64,000 nt of DNA from NCBI RefSeq assembly GCF_000525975.1, contig NZ_AODK01000015.1, positions 29,114 to 93,113 on the forward strand, given 5' to 3'. Both the position numbers and the translations under genes were made by a program. This document shows, one piece after another, positions 38,029-47,016 of this stretch (within the stretch, counting starts at the first letter, position 1; every line of letters starts with the position of its first letter). The notes under the pieces were generated by a model. It had not been told where the DNA came from. It saw nothing but the letters and a program-made list of their open reading frames with translations, and did not search any database. The DNA comes from Listeria rocourtiae FSL F6-920. Lineage in GTDB: Bacteria > Bacillota > Bacilli > Lactobacillales > Listeriaceae.

Positions 38029-39442
38029 TTAATCGTTTTTTGATAAGATCATTTTTGGTTGAAGTCTGATGATAAATAGACATGGGAGTAAGGTTGCGAT
38101 AATGATAACTAGCATCCCAATGCCACCGACTTCAATCATGTCTTGCCTTGAAATCGTGACGTCTACAGAATCGATAGCTTCACCTTTTGGTTTATCTACG
38201 TCTGTTGAACCGCCGAAGGTAGTAACCATCGCGCCAGATGGTGATTCATTTTCTTTATTGTCTTTTGTTTGTTGGACTTCTTTTGCAAGCATATGATTCG
38301 TGACTGCTTGGCCAATTGGCTGACTTGTGATACAGGCAATCGAGAAGGCAATCATACCAATCATGATAACTTCAACTAAAAATTGACCAATTAGTTTTGC
38401 TTTATTTTCACCAAGTGAGAGTAGGACACCCATTTCAAAGCGGCGTTCGCGAATGGATAAAAGAACAAGAAGGGCTAAAATTAGTCCACCCGCAAGTGCC
38501 GTGATAACAACGATGACATTCGCGAAAGAGGCAACGTTTTGGATAGGTGTCATCATTTTTTTTATAAGCTTCATCGTTGGCATCCCATCGGTAGAAGTCT
38601 TTATCTACTTCACTCACTTTAGAAGCTGCTTTTTTGAAAGCATCGATTAACTGTGGGTCTGTCATTGTATACGTTGCTGAGGTTAGAGAACCGTTGTAAG
38701 TGAAGGGTATAGCGGCATCGACTGGGACGTATATTTTATTGGCAGGTTCCATGAAATCGACAGGAAATTGTTGGGACCCGGTTGCTTGATTGCTCGTATA
38801 AATACCATGAACGGTAAATTCGATTGGCTTGTCTGTTTGTAATTCTTTGAGTTTAAAGGTGTCGCCAACTTTGAGTTTATTCTGATCGGCAAAACGTTTT
38901 TCAATGACAGCGAGATTACCTTTGTCTTTATTAGTAAGGCTTTTTCCAGAAACTATTTTCTCGGTTCCCTTTTTAAAAGTGGCGATACCGTCTGTATTGT
39001 TTGTACCAGTTAACATGAAGTCTGGCATTTTTGCTTCTCCGCCGCCGCCAGCAGAAGCAACGGCTATATCTTGATCACCATCTTTTTTCTCTGATTTAAT
39101 CGGATTTTTATCAACTTTGGCTGCAGATGCGTCCACGAGATATTGATAACTAGCTACTTGCTCTAGATCTTTTACTTTTTCGATGTTTTCGAGTTTAAGT
39201 GGCGGGGCCTCCTTAGGTTGTTTTCCTGCCTCCATATCTTTCATTAGTTTGTCCATGTTTAAGTTTAACGTTACTTCACCACCGAGTTTCTTGCGGGCGT
39301 TCTCTGCGCTTTTTTCGGTAGCTGATTGGATTGCAAATCCAGCAAATACGAGGCTACAGAGTACGAATAGTAAGATAAGCATAAGGAAGGACTTTCCTTT
39401 CTTTGCCCAAATGCTGATACACGCTCTTCTGATAAAATCCAT
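38029..39442 (-). CDS. ABC transporter permease, MacB/FtsX type (one frameshift)
   Basis: About 470 residues: an N-terminal membrane helix (residues ~17-38), a large extracytoplasmic MacB_PCD-like domain, then three C-terminal helices with FtsX features (ALLVLLSIRERRFEMGVLLSLG). Low-complexity acidic and glycine-rich stretches interrupt the outer domain. The frame breaks at an eight-T run (38556-38563); one base fewer reads DEAYKKMMTPIQNVASFAN. Start at 39442 has GGAGG upstream. A mechanotransmission-type exporter is expected. Confidence 0.88.
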
Positions 39443-39521
39443 ATAAAAAAAACCTCCAATTTCTTTGATAAAACTAACTTTATCGAAAGAAAATGGAGAT
39501 AGGGTGGACCTTAAGTGTAGA

Positions 39522-40967
39522 TTAGGTGGATTCTGATTCCCAGATGCTGAATTTGACGCCTTGTTCTTGATTTTCGATTTTGTAGGAAAGCTTTGATTTT
39601 TCGAGAAACGTCGCAGTGATGAATAAACCAATACCACTTCCACCAGTTGTCTTGTTGCCTGATTTTTCGAGACGGTAAAAAGCATCGAAAAGTTTAGTAA
39701 GTTCCTCATCTGGAATTTTGGGTGCGTCATTATAGATGGAAAAATGCCAGCTGGTTGCCGTTTGGCTTAGCGTGATAACGATTTCATCATCATTTTTTGA
39801 GTACTGGAAGGCATTATGAATGACATTTGTAATTGCTTTTTCGACTAGTTTTTGGTTGGCGTGAATGAACACGTCAGACGTTATTTGCTTGCTCAAACGC
39901 CGATTTGCGGCTTCAGGATGCCACTGTTCCTGTTGGATGCAATCGCTAATAAAAGTAGAGAGGTTAAATGTTGTTTTGCTCATTTCAAAATCAGCGCTGT
40001 CCACGCGTGATATTTCCAACATATCTTGCACGAGAGCCGACATTTGCTCCATTGTCTCATAAGAACGTTTTAAATAGGTATTGCGATCGCTGTAAGGGCC
40101 AATACGATGAATCATCGCTTCAAGTTGACCCATCACAGATGCAATTGGTGATTTTAGCTCGTGGGAGACAGCAGTAATAAACTGTTTTCGTGTTTCTTCC
40201 TGTGCACGTTCTTTGGCAATCTCTGTCTCTAACTGGATGTTGACGCGCTGTAAATCGATGAGAGTTCCTTCCAGCTCATGCGCCATATCGTTGAGGTGGC
40301 GCGATAATTGCCCAATCTCATCTGTGGAATTGACTGGCAAGTTTTCAGAAAAATCGAGTCGTGCCATCTTATTTGCAACGTCATTCATGCGTAAAAGGGG
40401 TTTTACAGTTCTTTTTGAGAAAAAGTAGGCTGATATAAAACTAAGAATTAGCACAAAAATCAGGAAATAGGGTGCAAAAAGCAATAATACGGAGGAGATG
40501 TCTGTTAATGGCTGAATATTGATAAAGTAGTATAAGGTGTAGGGCTTACCGTTAATTGTCAATCTCTTCTCGACGCTTGTATTGGACTCTGATGAAAAGG
40601 TTGTAACAGAGGATGCCCCCACTGTGATAGCTGTTGAAGCCTGCCCAGTAGATTGGGCTTCGGTAAATGGAATATAGACAATCTGATTCATACTATTCAG
40701 TAAGAATGGTGAAATATTATTTGTGGATGCAAAATCATCTATAGCAGATTCAATATCTTGTAATGAGCCAGTTTTAGATGTTTCTACGACTAAATTGGCG
40801 CCATTCTCTAATTTTTGTTTTTTATAATCAAGATAGAAATTTGGTAGAAATAAAAGTAACATCGCGTAAATCAAAGCTGTGAATACGATTAATAGCGCTA
40901 GTGTGATGAAAAATATCTTAGCACTGATTTTCGCGCGAATCTTAGTAATCCATTTTATAGCCAGCAC
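39522..40967 (-). CDS. Sensor histidine kinase
   Basis: About 481 residues. Two membrane helices near residues 17-40 and 160-185 bracket a roughly 120-residue extracytoplasmic sensor; then HAMP, HisKA with phospho-His in AVSHELKSPIASV, and HATPase_c with NVIHNAFQYSKND and GGSGIGLFI. I favour GTG at 40967, which overlaps the response-regulator gene; other starts are possible because no perfect ribosome site is present. Expected to phosphorylate the regulator encoded upstream. Confidence 0.88.
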   Translation of the reverse strand: MLAIKWITKIRAKISAKIFFITLALLIVFTALIYAMLLLFLPNFYLDYKKQKLENGANLVVETSKTGSLQDIESAIDDFASTNNISPFLLNSMNQIVYIPFTEAQSTGQASTAITVGASSVTTFSSESNTSVEKRLTINGKPYTLYYFINIQPLTDISSVLLLFAPYFLIFVLILSFISAYFFSKRTVKPLLRMNDVANKMARLDFSENLPVNSTDEIGQLSRHLNDMAHELEGTLIDLQRVNIQLETEIAKERAQEETRKQFITAVSHELKSPIASVMGQLEAMIHRIGPYSDRNTYLKRSYETMEQMSALVQDMLEISRVDSADFEMSKTTFNLSTFISDCIQQEQWHPEAANRRLSKQITSDVFIHANQKLVEKAITNVIHNAFQYSKNDDEIVITLSQTATSWHFSIYNDAPKIPDEELTKLFDAFYRLEKSGNKTTGGSGIGLFITATFLEKSKLSYKIENQEQGVKFSIWESEST

Positions 40968-41607
40968 CCCTAACTGTTTGGATTTTATCAGTAGCGAGTT
41001 TTTTGCGCAGGTTCTTGATGTGTGTATTGATGATTTTCGTATCGACAATGTATTCGTAATCCCAAGCTTGTTCCAACAGCATTTCCCGTGTGAAAACGCG
41101 ACCTGGATTTTTCATGAGTAGGCGTAAAATATCGAATTCTTTGCGTGTTAGTTCTACTGATTGACCGTGAGATGTGACTTGAAAGGACTCGGTATTCAAT
41201 GCGATTTCGGCTAGCTCTAGTATATGAATATTATCAGGTGATTCTGTAGAACTTCTACGAATGAGCGCCTCCACGCGTTTTAGCAATACTTTATATGAAA
41301 AAGGTTTTTGAATATAGTCATCTGCGCCAAGTTCGAATCCCTTCAATTCAGAGTCCTCTTCGCCTAGAGCAGTAAGCATTAGAATGGGGGTGCTTGACTT
41401 TGTACGAATAAGTTCACAAAGCGTGTAGCCATCCATTTTCGGCATCATAATATCCATGATAATTAGGTCAAACGCTTGCGATTCAAAAATTCCGAATGCC
41501 TCCATCCCATTTTCTGATGTCAAGACCTCGTATCCTTCTGCAATAAGAAATGCGCGAGTGACCTCTAGAATATTTGGATCGTCCTCTACAACTAATATTT
41601 TTTTCAT
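40942..41607 (-). CDS. OmpR-family response regulator
   Basis: 221 residues: receiver domain with phospho-Asp52 in LIIMDIMMPKMDG and an acidic pocket VVEDD, then a winged-helix trans_reg_C domain (ELTRKEFDILRLLMKNPGRVFTRE begins the DNA-binding part). ATG at 41607 is preceded by GGAGGC. First gene of the regulator-kinase-permease-ATPase operon. Confidence 0.93.
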   Translation of the reverse strand: MKKILVVEDDPNILEVTRAFLIAEGYEVLTSENGMEAFGIFESQAFDLIIMDIMMPKMDGYTLCELIRTKSSTPILMLTALGEEDSELKGFELGADDYIQKPFSYKVLLKRVEALIRRSSTESPDNIHILELAEIALNTESFQVTSHGQSVELTRKEFDILRLLMKNPGRVFTREMLLEQAWDYEYIVDTKIINTHIKNLRKKLATDKIQTVRGAGYKMDY

Positions 41608-41676
41608 GTAAGCCTCCTTAAAAACACGATTCACTTTATTATAACTTGTAAAAGTGGAGCTTAGATGGAGTAGGGT

Positions 41677-42396
41677 TTATTTTAATCGTTGTGCGGAATC
41701 AAAAAAAACAAAACGGTCAGGGCGATGGCGCGATTCTGTGTATTCGAACATAGTTCCATCAGCATCATACGCGTAGTTTTTGACAACAGCTAGGCAATCG
41801 TAGCCTGCTAAATCGAGATGCTTTTTGTCATCTTGAAGTGCCTTTTCAACGACGATATATCGCTTAGAAGTAACGATTTTGACGTGCAGCTCGTCTTCGA
41901 TGTATTCATATATAGACTGCGCAGCTTTTTCGGGGGTTAAATTGCGAACGACTTTACGATCAAAATAGTTTATATCAAAAATCAATGCTTCTTCTTCGAC
42001 TAGACGCAGGCGCTTAATATAGAAAACTTCTGTACCAATAGGTAACATCGTTTTTTCTGCCAATGTTGCGTCGATCGTTAATTCTTCAAAATGCACGACT
42101 TTTGTTTGAAATGTTTTATGATTGCGAGTGAGAGATTCCTTCATGCTTTCCACGCCGCCAAACATGAATTCAATCGATGTATGTTGATGAATAACCATGA
42201 CACCTTTGCCACGAACGCTTTGAACGTAGCCTACTTTGACGAGTTCGGAAATTGCACGTCGAACTGTGTTGCGACTGCAATGAAAGCGAGAAGCAAGGGC
42301 ATGTTCTGTAGGTAACATCTCTTTGAAAGCGTATTGTTCTTCTTCAATTTCTTTTTTTAACTCTAAATAAATATCATGATAAACGGCTTTACCCAT
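41677..42396 (-). CDS. treR: GntR/UTRA-family trehalose operon repressor
   Basis: 239 residues: N-terminal winged HTH (LPTEHALASRFHCSRNTVRR) and a C-terminal UTRA ligand domain (GTEVFYIKRLRLVEEEALIF, YTESRHRPDRFVF). The UTRA tail closely fits TreR proteins that sense trehalose-6-phosphate. ATG at 42396 has GGAGGGAC upstream. It lies 4 kb from treP on the same strand, separated by the kinase/ABC operon, but its predicted operators flank the treP promoter. CTGTTTAAATAG at 42421-42432 is a possible weak autoregulatory half-site. Confidence 0.85.
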   Translation of the reverse strand: MGKAVYHDIYLELKKEIEEEQYAFKEMLPTEHALASRFHCSRNTVRRAISELVKVGYVQSVRGKGVMVIHQHTSIEFMFGGVESMKESLTRNHKTFQTKVVHFEELTIDATLAEKTMLPIGTEVFYIKRLRLVEEEALIFDINYFDRKVVRNLTPEKAAQSIYEYIEDELHVKIVTSKRYIVVEKALQDDKKHLDLAGYDCLAVVKNYAYDADGTMFEYTESRHRPDRFVFFDSAQRLK

Positions 42397-42550
42397 GTGT
42401 GTCCCTCCGATTTTGCTAATCTGTTTAAATAGCATCTTCATTCATTGTACTAAAGAAAGTTTGAGAAAGAAAGAGGAGGTTATCATTGGATGTATATGGG
42501 AAATAGTGATATATTAGTATCGTGCGGAAACAATCAAGAGGAGGATTGGG

Positions 42551-43275
42551 ATGAGACTAAAAATAAGCTGCGAACTTAGTTCCAATAAGATTCCCGCAGA
42601 CTATAGGCGCAAGGTTGTTAGCGTTATGAAAGCAGGGCTCTCAAAATCAAACGAGGCGAAGTATAAGGAGATGTATAGCGGAAATAAACAAAAAAATTTT
42701 ACTTTTTCTGTATACTTACCAAAACCAAAGTTTAATGGGACTATTATTGAACTAGAGCGAAAAAAACATCGTAATTAATTTTGCGACAGCAGATGCTGAA
42801 TTAGGTATTAATTATTACAATGCCTTAGTGAATGTGAAAGATAAATTATTGCCTTTTTCGCAAATGAATCAAATTAAAGTGAAGAATATCCAAATCGTAC
42901 AGGAAGAACAAATCGTTGCAGGGCGCATGGCGTTCAAGACACTGTCACCAATCGTATGTCGTGATCACAATAAAGAAACAAAGAAAGATTGGTTTTATTG
43001 GTGGGAAGAAGATGCTTTTGAAACTATTTTGAAACGGAATTTATATTTTCAACTGCGCGATAAATTTGGAGAATATGTGAAATCTGATATTGACGCTTTG
43101 GAATTTCGCGAAGTAGCGATAAAAAAAAACGGTCGTTATTTGTTACAATCTACACGTTGCCTGCTCACTAGGCAAATTTGAGCTTATAGGTCAACCATAC
43201 TTACTAAATCATTTTGTCCAAGGCGGTATCGGCTCGATGCGCGGTATGGGCTTTGGCATGATTGAAAAAATCTAG
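42551..43275 (+). CDS. cas6: CRISPR-associated endoribonuclease Cas6, orphan (two frameshifts)
   Basis: Processes CRISPR RNA in type I and III systems. Reconstructed length is 240 residues. The N-terminus (MRLKISCELSSNKIPADYRR) and NFTFSVYLPKP match Cas6 of the I-B class, and the C-terminus carries the diagnostic glycine-rich loop QGGIGSMRGMGFGMIE. Frame breaks are at seven As near 42766-42772 and nine As at 43121-43129; one base fewer in each gives a continuous protein (ERKNIVINFATADAE; VAIKKTVVICYNLHVACSLG). RBS GAGGAGG. No other cas gene and no repeat array lies in the window. Divergent from treR. Confidence 0.85.
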
Positions 43276-43410
43276 TATACAATTAATCTAATCAATATGA
43301 AAGCAATTAAGGACGATGAACGCTGTTTTGAGAGAGCGGTATTTAGTGATGCTCATTTTTAAATAGAATATAACATGCTATACTAATGAAATAATCGAGG
43401 AACGGCAAAT

Positions 43411-43822
43411 AATGAATGAGATTTATTGTAGCGCTGAATATGCTGTAACTGGTGCGACAAAAGCTGAAATTATGCAAAAAGGACTTCATTGGTTCGTCAT
43501 ATCTTTATTAAGGGCATTTGCAATAGCTACTGTTAGGTTTCACAGCCCTGGGGTTTGTTGGAGCAAAAATGAAAACTGATTTATCATTTTTGGCAAAAGA
43601 ATTGTTCGCAGCTTTACTTATTGTCGTTGTGATTTCGTTAATGTCAACTATTTTTGCAGGAGGGGAGACATTGCTGTTCTCATTGTATACATTGTTTGAT
43701 TTCAACCAAATCATGAAGCGAGATGTGACGACGCAAGGCGTGCAGGTTTTGACGCTTAGTCTGTATTGGATTTCTTGAATTTATTTTTGTTCTTGTTGCG
43801 GTTGTTTACTGGACGTAGATGA
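43411..43822 (+). pseudogene. Bax inhibitor-1/YccA-like membrane protein, internally deleted and frameshifted
   Basis: Fragments in different frames together resemble a BI-1 family protein: an N-terminal MNEIYCSAEYAVTGATKAEI, then IATV/LGFTALGFVGAKMKTDLSF, LFDFNQIMKRDVTTQG and, after adding one T near 43767, LYLDFLNLFLFLLRLFTG to a stop at 43822. BI-1 proteins have about 215-230 residues and seven helices; here roughly 80-90 residues are absent after the first helix (SLL joined to RAFAIATV), and at least two frameshifts remain. A real deletion remnant is likely. Family call rests on motif recall. Confidence 0.6.
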
Positions 43823-43833
43823 TTTAGTAATCA

Positions 43834-43879
43834 AAAAAAGAAGAATTTTATCCCGTAACAGGAGGAATTCTTCTTTTTT
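43834..43879. terminator. Bidirectional terminator
   Basis: Perfect 14-bp stem (AAAAAAGAAGAATT with AATTCTTCTTTTTT) around an 18-base loop, between the BI-1 remnant and the convergent surface-protein gene. Confidence 0.85.
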
Positions 43880-43897
43880 CATTACGTGCGGGCGTTA

Positions 43898-45493
43898 CTA
43901 TTGTTTTGTTGTGGTAACAGTTTTTGTGTCTAGAATTTTACCGTTGACGTCGTATGCTGTTAATACTGCTTTATCTGTTGTTTTAAGAATAACAGTTTTT
44001 GCGTAATACTTAATAGCAGACGCTGTAGCGGGAATTTTAGTGCCTTCTACATCATTAACAGTGAGGCTAATTTTTGCTACATCACCAGAATATTGTCCAA
44101 TTACATAACTATCTTTACCAATTACAAATGGGGAGATGGAAGTGATTAATCCTGTTGTAACTGCGACTACTGGTTTTGTAATACTAACAGTTTTTGTATC
44201 GAGTACTTGGCCTTTAGCATCATATGCAGTTAACTTCACGTTGTCAGTATCTTTAAGAATAACACCTTTTGCATAATATTTAATAGCAGATGCTGTAGCG
44301 GGAATTTTACTTCCTTCTACATCATTGACAGTGAGACTGATTTTCGCTACATCGCCAGAATACTGTCCAGTAACATAGCTATCTTTACCAATTACAAATG
44401 GAGCGATGGAAGTGACAGAACCATTTACTACTGCGACCACTGGTTTTTCTACAATGACAGCTTTCGAGCCGATTACTTTACCATTTGTGTCATAGGCGTT
44501 TAATGTCACGTTGTCAGTATCTTTAAGAATAACAGTTTTTGCATAATACTTAATAGCTGATGCCGTAGCGGGAATTTTAGTGCCTTCTAGACCGTTAACA
44601 GTAAGGCTAATTTTTGCTACATCACCAGAATATTGGCCAGTAACATAACTGTCTGTACCTAGTTTAAAGGTAGAGACCGTTAGAGAGACTTTTGTTGCAT
44701 TTAGCAAATCTTGTGCTTTGTCTAAATCTTTTTGCATGTTTGCTTTTACGACGGGATCAAGGACAACATTAATTAAGTTTTGAGCAAAATCAATTGTTTT
44801 TTGAGCAGTCGTTGGTTTGAGTGTATTTGTGTTAGGATTATTATTTGTGAAAAGAGCCAGTACTGCGTCTGATGCCATTTTCTTTGCTAGTGTTTCATTT
44901 GCTCCCGGCACTAGAGGTTTTTGATTATTGCTGACATTTACAGTTTTTCGTGCCACTTCGCTTGTACCATTGTATCCTACTACTTCTACTTTGGAGCCTT
45001 GTGTGATAAAATCGTTCGTCGGAATGCTATAGGTTCCATCCGTATTTAGCGTTCCAGTTGTTTTCACAACACCATCTATAAGTAGACTTATACTTGTAAT
45101 CCCTTTACCCATTATTCCTGTAATGGCTGTTGATGTTATATCTGCATCGTACGCGAATAAACTATAGTCTATCGCTGTATTTCTTATTTTCAATAAATCT
45201 TGCGCTTTATCTATGCTTGCTTGCATGTTTGCTCTTACGGTGTCGGTTATATCTGTAGCTGCGTCGGTTAATTGTTGTGCAGCATCGATTGCTGATTGAT
45301 TAGTTGTTAGCTTAAGGACATTGGTGGACGGATTATTGTTTGCAAAAAGTGCTACTATTGCATCGGTCGCCATTTTAGAACTTTGGGACGCCGCTTTTAC
45401 TGATATTTCAGAAAGTACATTAAATGGTGTTACAATACTTGTGCTTAAAATGGATGTTATAACTAATGCGCTTGCTATTCTAGGTAATTTCAT
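43898..45493 (-). CDS. Secreted protein with Cry-type D-VI-like and Ig-like repeats
   Basis: 531 residues. Signal peptide with likely cleavage at VKA-AS (about residue 35). Two ~65-residue helical repeats (MATDAIVALFANNNP and MASDAVLALFTNNNP, each ending in KAQDLL) match the 'toxin Cry1Ac domain D-VI related' modules of Listeria surface proteins. A first Ig-like domain lies between them and three near-identical Ig-like domains of about 85 residues follow (SYVTGQYSGDVAKISLTVN each time). No LPXTG, GW or WxL anchor is seen, so it is probably released or loosely bound. ATG at 45493 has AGAGG upstream. Confidence 0.82.
   Translation of the reverse strand: MKLPRIASALVITSILSTSIVTPFNVLSEISVKAASQSSKMATDAIVALFANNNPSTNVLKLTTNQSAIDAAQQLTDAATDITDTVRANMQASIDKAQDLLKIRNTAIDYSLFAYDADITSTAITGIMGKGITSISLLIDGVVKTTGTLNTDGTYSIPTNDFITQGSKVEVVGYNGTSEVARKTVNVSNNQKPLVPGANETLAKKMASDAVLALFTNNNPNTNTLKPTTAQKTIDFAQNLINVVLDPVVKANMQKDLDKAQDLLNATKVSLTVSTFKLGTDSYVTGQYSGDVAKISLTVNGLEGTKIPATASAIKYYAKTVILKDTDNVTLNAYDTNGKVIGSKAVIVEKPVVAVVNGSVTSIAPFVIGKDSYVTGQYSGDVAKISLTVNDVEGSKIPATASAIKYYAKGVILKDTDNVKLTAYDAKGQVLDTKTVSITKPVVAVTTGLITSISPFVIGKDSYVIGQYSGDVAKISLTVNDVEGTKIPATASAIKYYAKTVILKTTDKAVLTAYDVNGKILDTKTVTTTKQ
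43905..44690 (-). repeat. Three tandem ~250-bp coding repeats
   Basis: Each unit encodes an Ig-like domain; the core from SYV to KYYAK is almost unchanged in all three, and nucleotide sequence is also close (for example near 44020-44110, 44270-44360 and 44550-44650). Such arrays can change copy number by recombination and may be collapsed in an assembly. Confidence 0.85.
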
Positions 45494-45823
45494 TTTATTA
45501 ACCTCTTTCATTCTTAAATTAATTTATAAAAATTGTGCATAAATACACATTTAGTTTATATTATTAGTAGTATACCTCTTTTCCTCATTTTTAAATATCA
45601 CTCTAGTATCTTAGCATGGAAAGATAACAAATAATAGTGTAGCTGGTGATTTGTCGTTAAAGATACACAATATGATTTTTTTTTTTAACCATTGTACAAA
45701 TGTAGAGAGAATATGTCGAAAAAAATAACAAAATTCATAAATAAAAAACTTCTCCATGAGACATAGAGAAGCTTTTAAATGAACTATAGGTAGTGCACAA
45801 ATTTATGAGGGAAAATTATATTC
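45494..45823. other. 330-bp intergenic region with a terminator
   Basis: AT-rich. It holds the surface-protein promoter (not located with confidence) and, at 45743-45776, a hairpin reading leftward AAAAGCTTCTCTATG / CATGGAGAAGTTTT followed by T residues that terminates the M20 operon. Nothing else is seen. Confidence 0.7.
45743..45776 (-). terminator. Terminator of the M20 amidohydrolase operon
   Basis: A stem of about 14 bp with a 4-base loop followed by six Ts on the minus strand, just before the end of the second hydrolase gene's transcript. Confidence 0.75.
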
Positions 45824-47011
45824 TTATTCCACTCTGTAGTACCCCAACACAATCTCTGCAACTGATTTAGCCGCGACTAGTAGCGAATCTTCATCGATGT
45901 CGAATTTTGGATGATGATTGAAAAATGGTTTTTCTACGCCTTTAGGTTTCGCTCCAACGTATAAGAATGCACCTGGAATTTGTTCAAGATAGTAGGCGAA
46001 ATCTTCGGAACCGGAAAGCATCTCGGCTTCGGACACGGATGTGAGATAGTCACCTAGCCCTTTTTGTAAGTAAGATACTGCATTGCTTGTGGCTTCGGGG
46101 TCGTTGTAAAGTGGTGGATAATCGTCGGTGTAAGTAAGTGTCGCTGTGATGCCATACATTGCCTCTAAACCGGCTACAATACAGCGGATTTCTCGGTCAA
46201 TCAGCTCACGTGTCTCACTTGTCATATAGCGGACATCTCCCTCGAGCTCGACATAGTCTTTAATTACATTAAAGCTGCCCTTCCCATCAAAAGAACCAAT
46301 TGTTACAACACCTGTATCAAAAGGATTGAGTCGACGGCTGACAATAGTTTGTATTGCAGTTACAAAATAGGAGGCAGCAACAATCGCGTCATTGGCTATA
46401 TGTGGTGAGGAGCCATGTCCGCCTGTTCCTTGGATGCCAAGTTTGAAATAGCTACGGCCTGCCATTGCAAAACCGCTACGGTATCCGATTTCACCTGCAT
46501 TGAAAAATGGGAACACATGAATACCGTAAATTGTATCGACATCATCTAAAAGTCCAGATTCGACAATGCTTTTTGCCCCTCCTGGTGGTGTTTCTTCTGC
46601 ATGTTGGTGAATAATTTTAATTGTGCCAGGTAGTTCCTCTTTTAGTTGGATTAGGCAGTCAGCAAGGACTAGCAAGTAAGCAGTATGTCCATCATGTCCG
46701 CACGCATGCATAACGCCGGTGTTTTGTGAAGCAAAGGGAAGTCCAGTTTCTTCTTGGATTGGAAGCGCATCAAAGTCTGCACGCAGCCCCAGTGTTTTTC
46801 CTGGCTTGCCACCAGTAATCGTGACAACAATTCCATGCCCATTTCCAACTTCGCGCTCAATACGAACATCTTTTCCTTCGTAGAATTTGGCTACGTAGTC
46901 CGCTGTGGCTTGTTCATGAAAAGATAATTCTGGATGTGCGTGAAGGTGGCGGCGAATTGCAATCATTTCTTCACTCCGTGTATCGATCATTTGCATTAAT
47001 TTTGCACGCAT
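45824..47011 (-). CDS. M20 family amidohydrolase (N-acyl-amino-acid hydrolase type), copy 2
   Basis: 395 residues, zinc-dependent aminoacylase/hippurate hydrolase family. Metal and catalytic motifs: HACGHDGHTAY, HQHAEETPPGG, GGHGSSPH and the C-terminal SGSEDFAYYLEQ with HHPKFD. The dimerisation domain sits around residues 185-295. ATG at 47011 is set by AAGGAG; the frame starts nine bases earlier with GTG. It follows copy 1 with essentially no gap; the two are diverged paralogues. Likely releases an amino acid from an N-acyl conjugate in the cytosol. Confidence 0.9.
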   Translation of the reverse strand: MRAKLMQMIDTRSEEMIAIRRHLHAHPELSFHEQATADYVAKFYEGKDVRIEREVGNGHGIVVTITGGKPGKTLGLRADFDALPIQEETGLPFASQNTGVMHACGHDGHTAYLLVLADCLIQLKEELPGTIKIIHQHAEETPPGGAKSIVESGLLDDVDTIYGIHVFPFFNAGEIGYRSGFAMAGRSYFKLGIQGTGGHGSSPHIANDAIVAASYFVTAIQTIVSRRLNPFDTGVVTIGSFDGKGSFNVIKDYVELEGDVRYMTSETRELIDREIRCIVAGLEAMYGITATLTYTDDYPPLYNDPEATSNAVSYLQKGLGDYLTSVSEAEMLSGSEDFAYYLEQIPGAFLYVGAKPKGVEKPFFNHHPKFDIDEDSLLVAAKSVAEIVLGYYRVE

Positions 47012-47016
47012 ATTAT

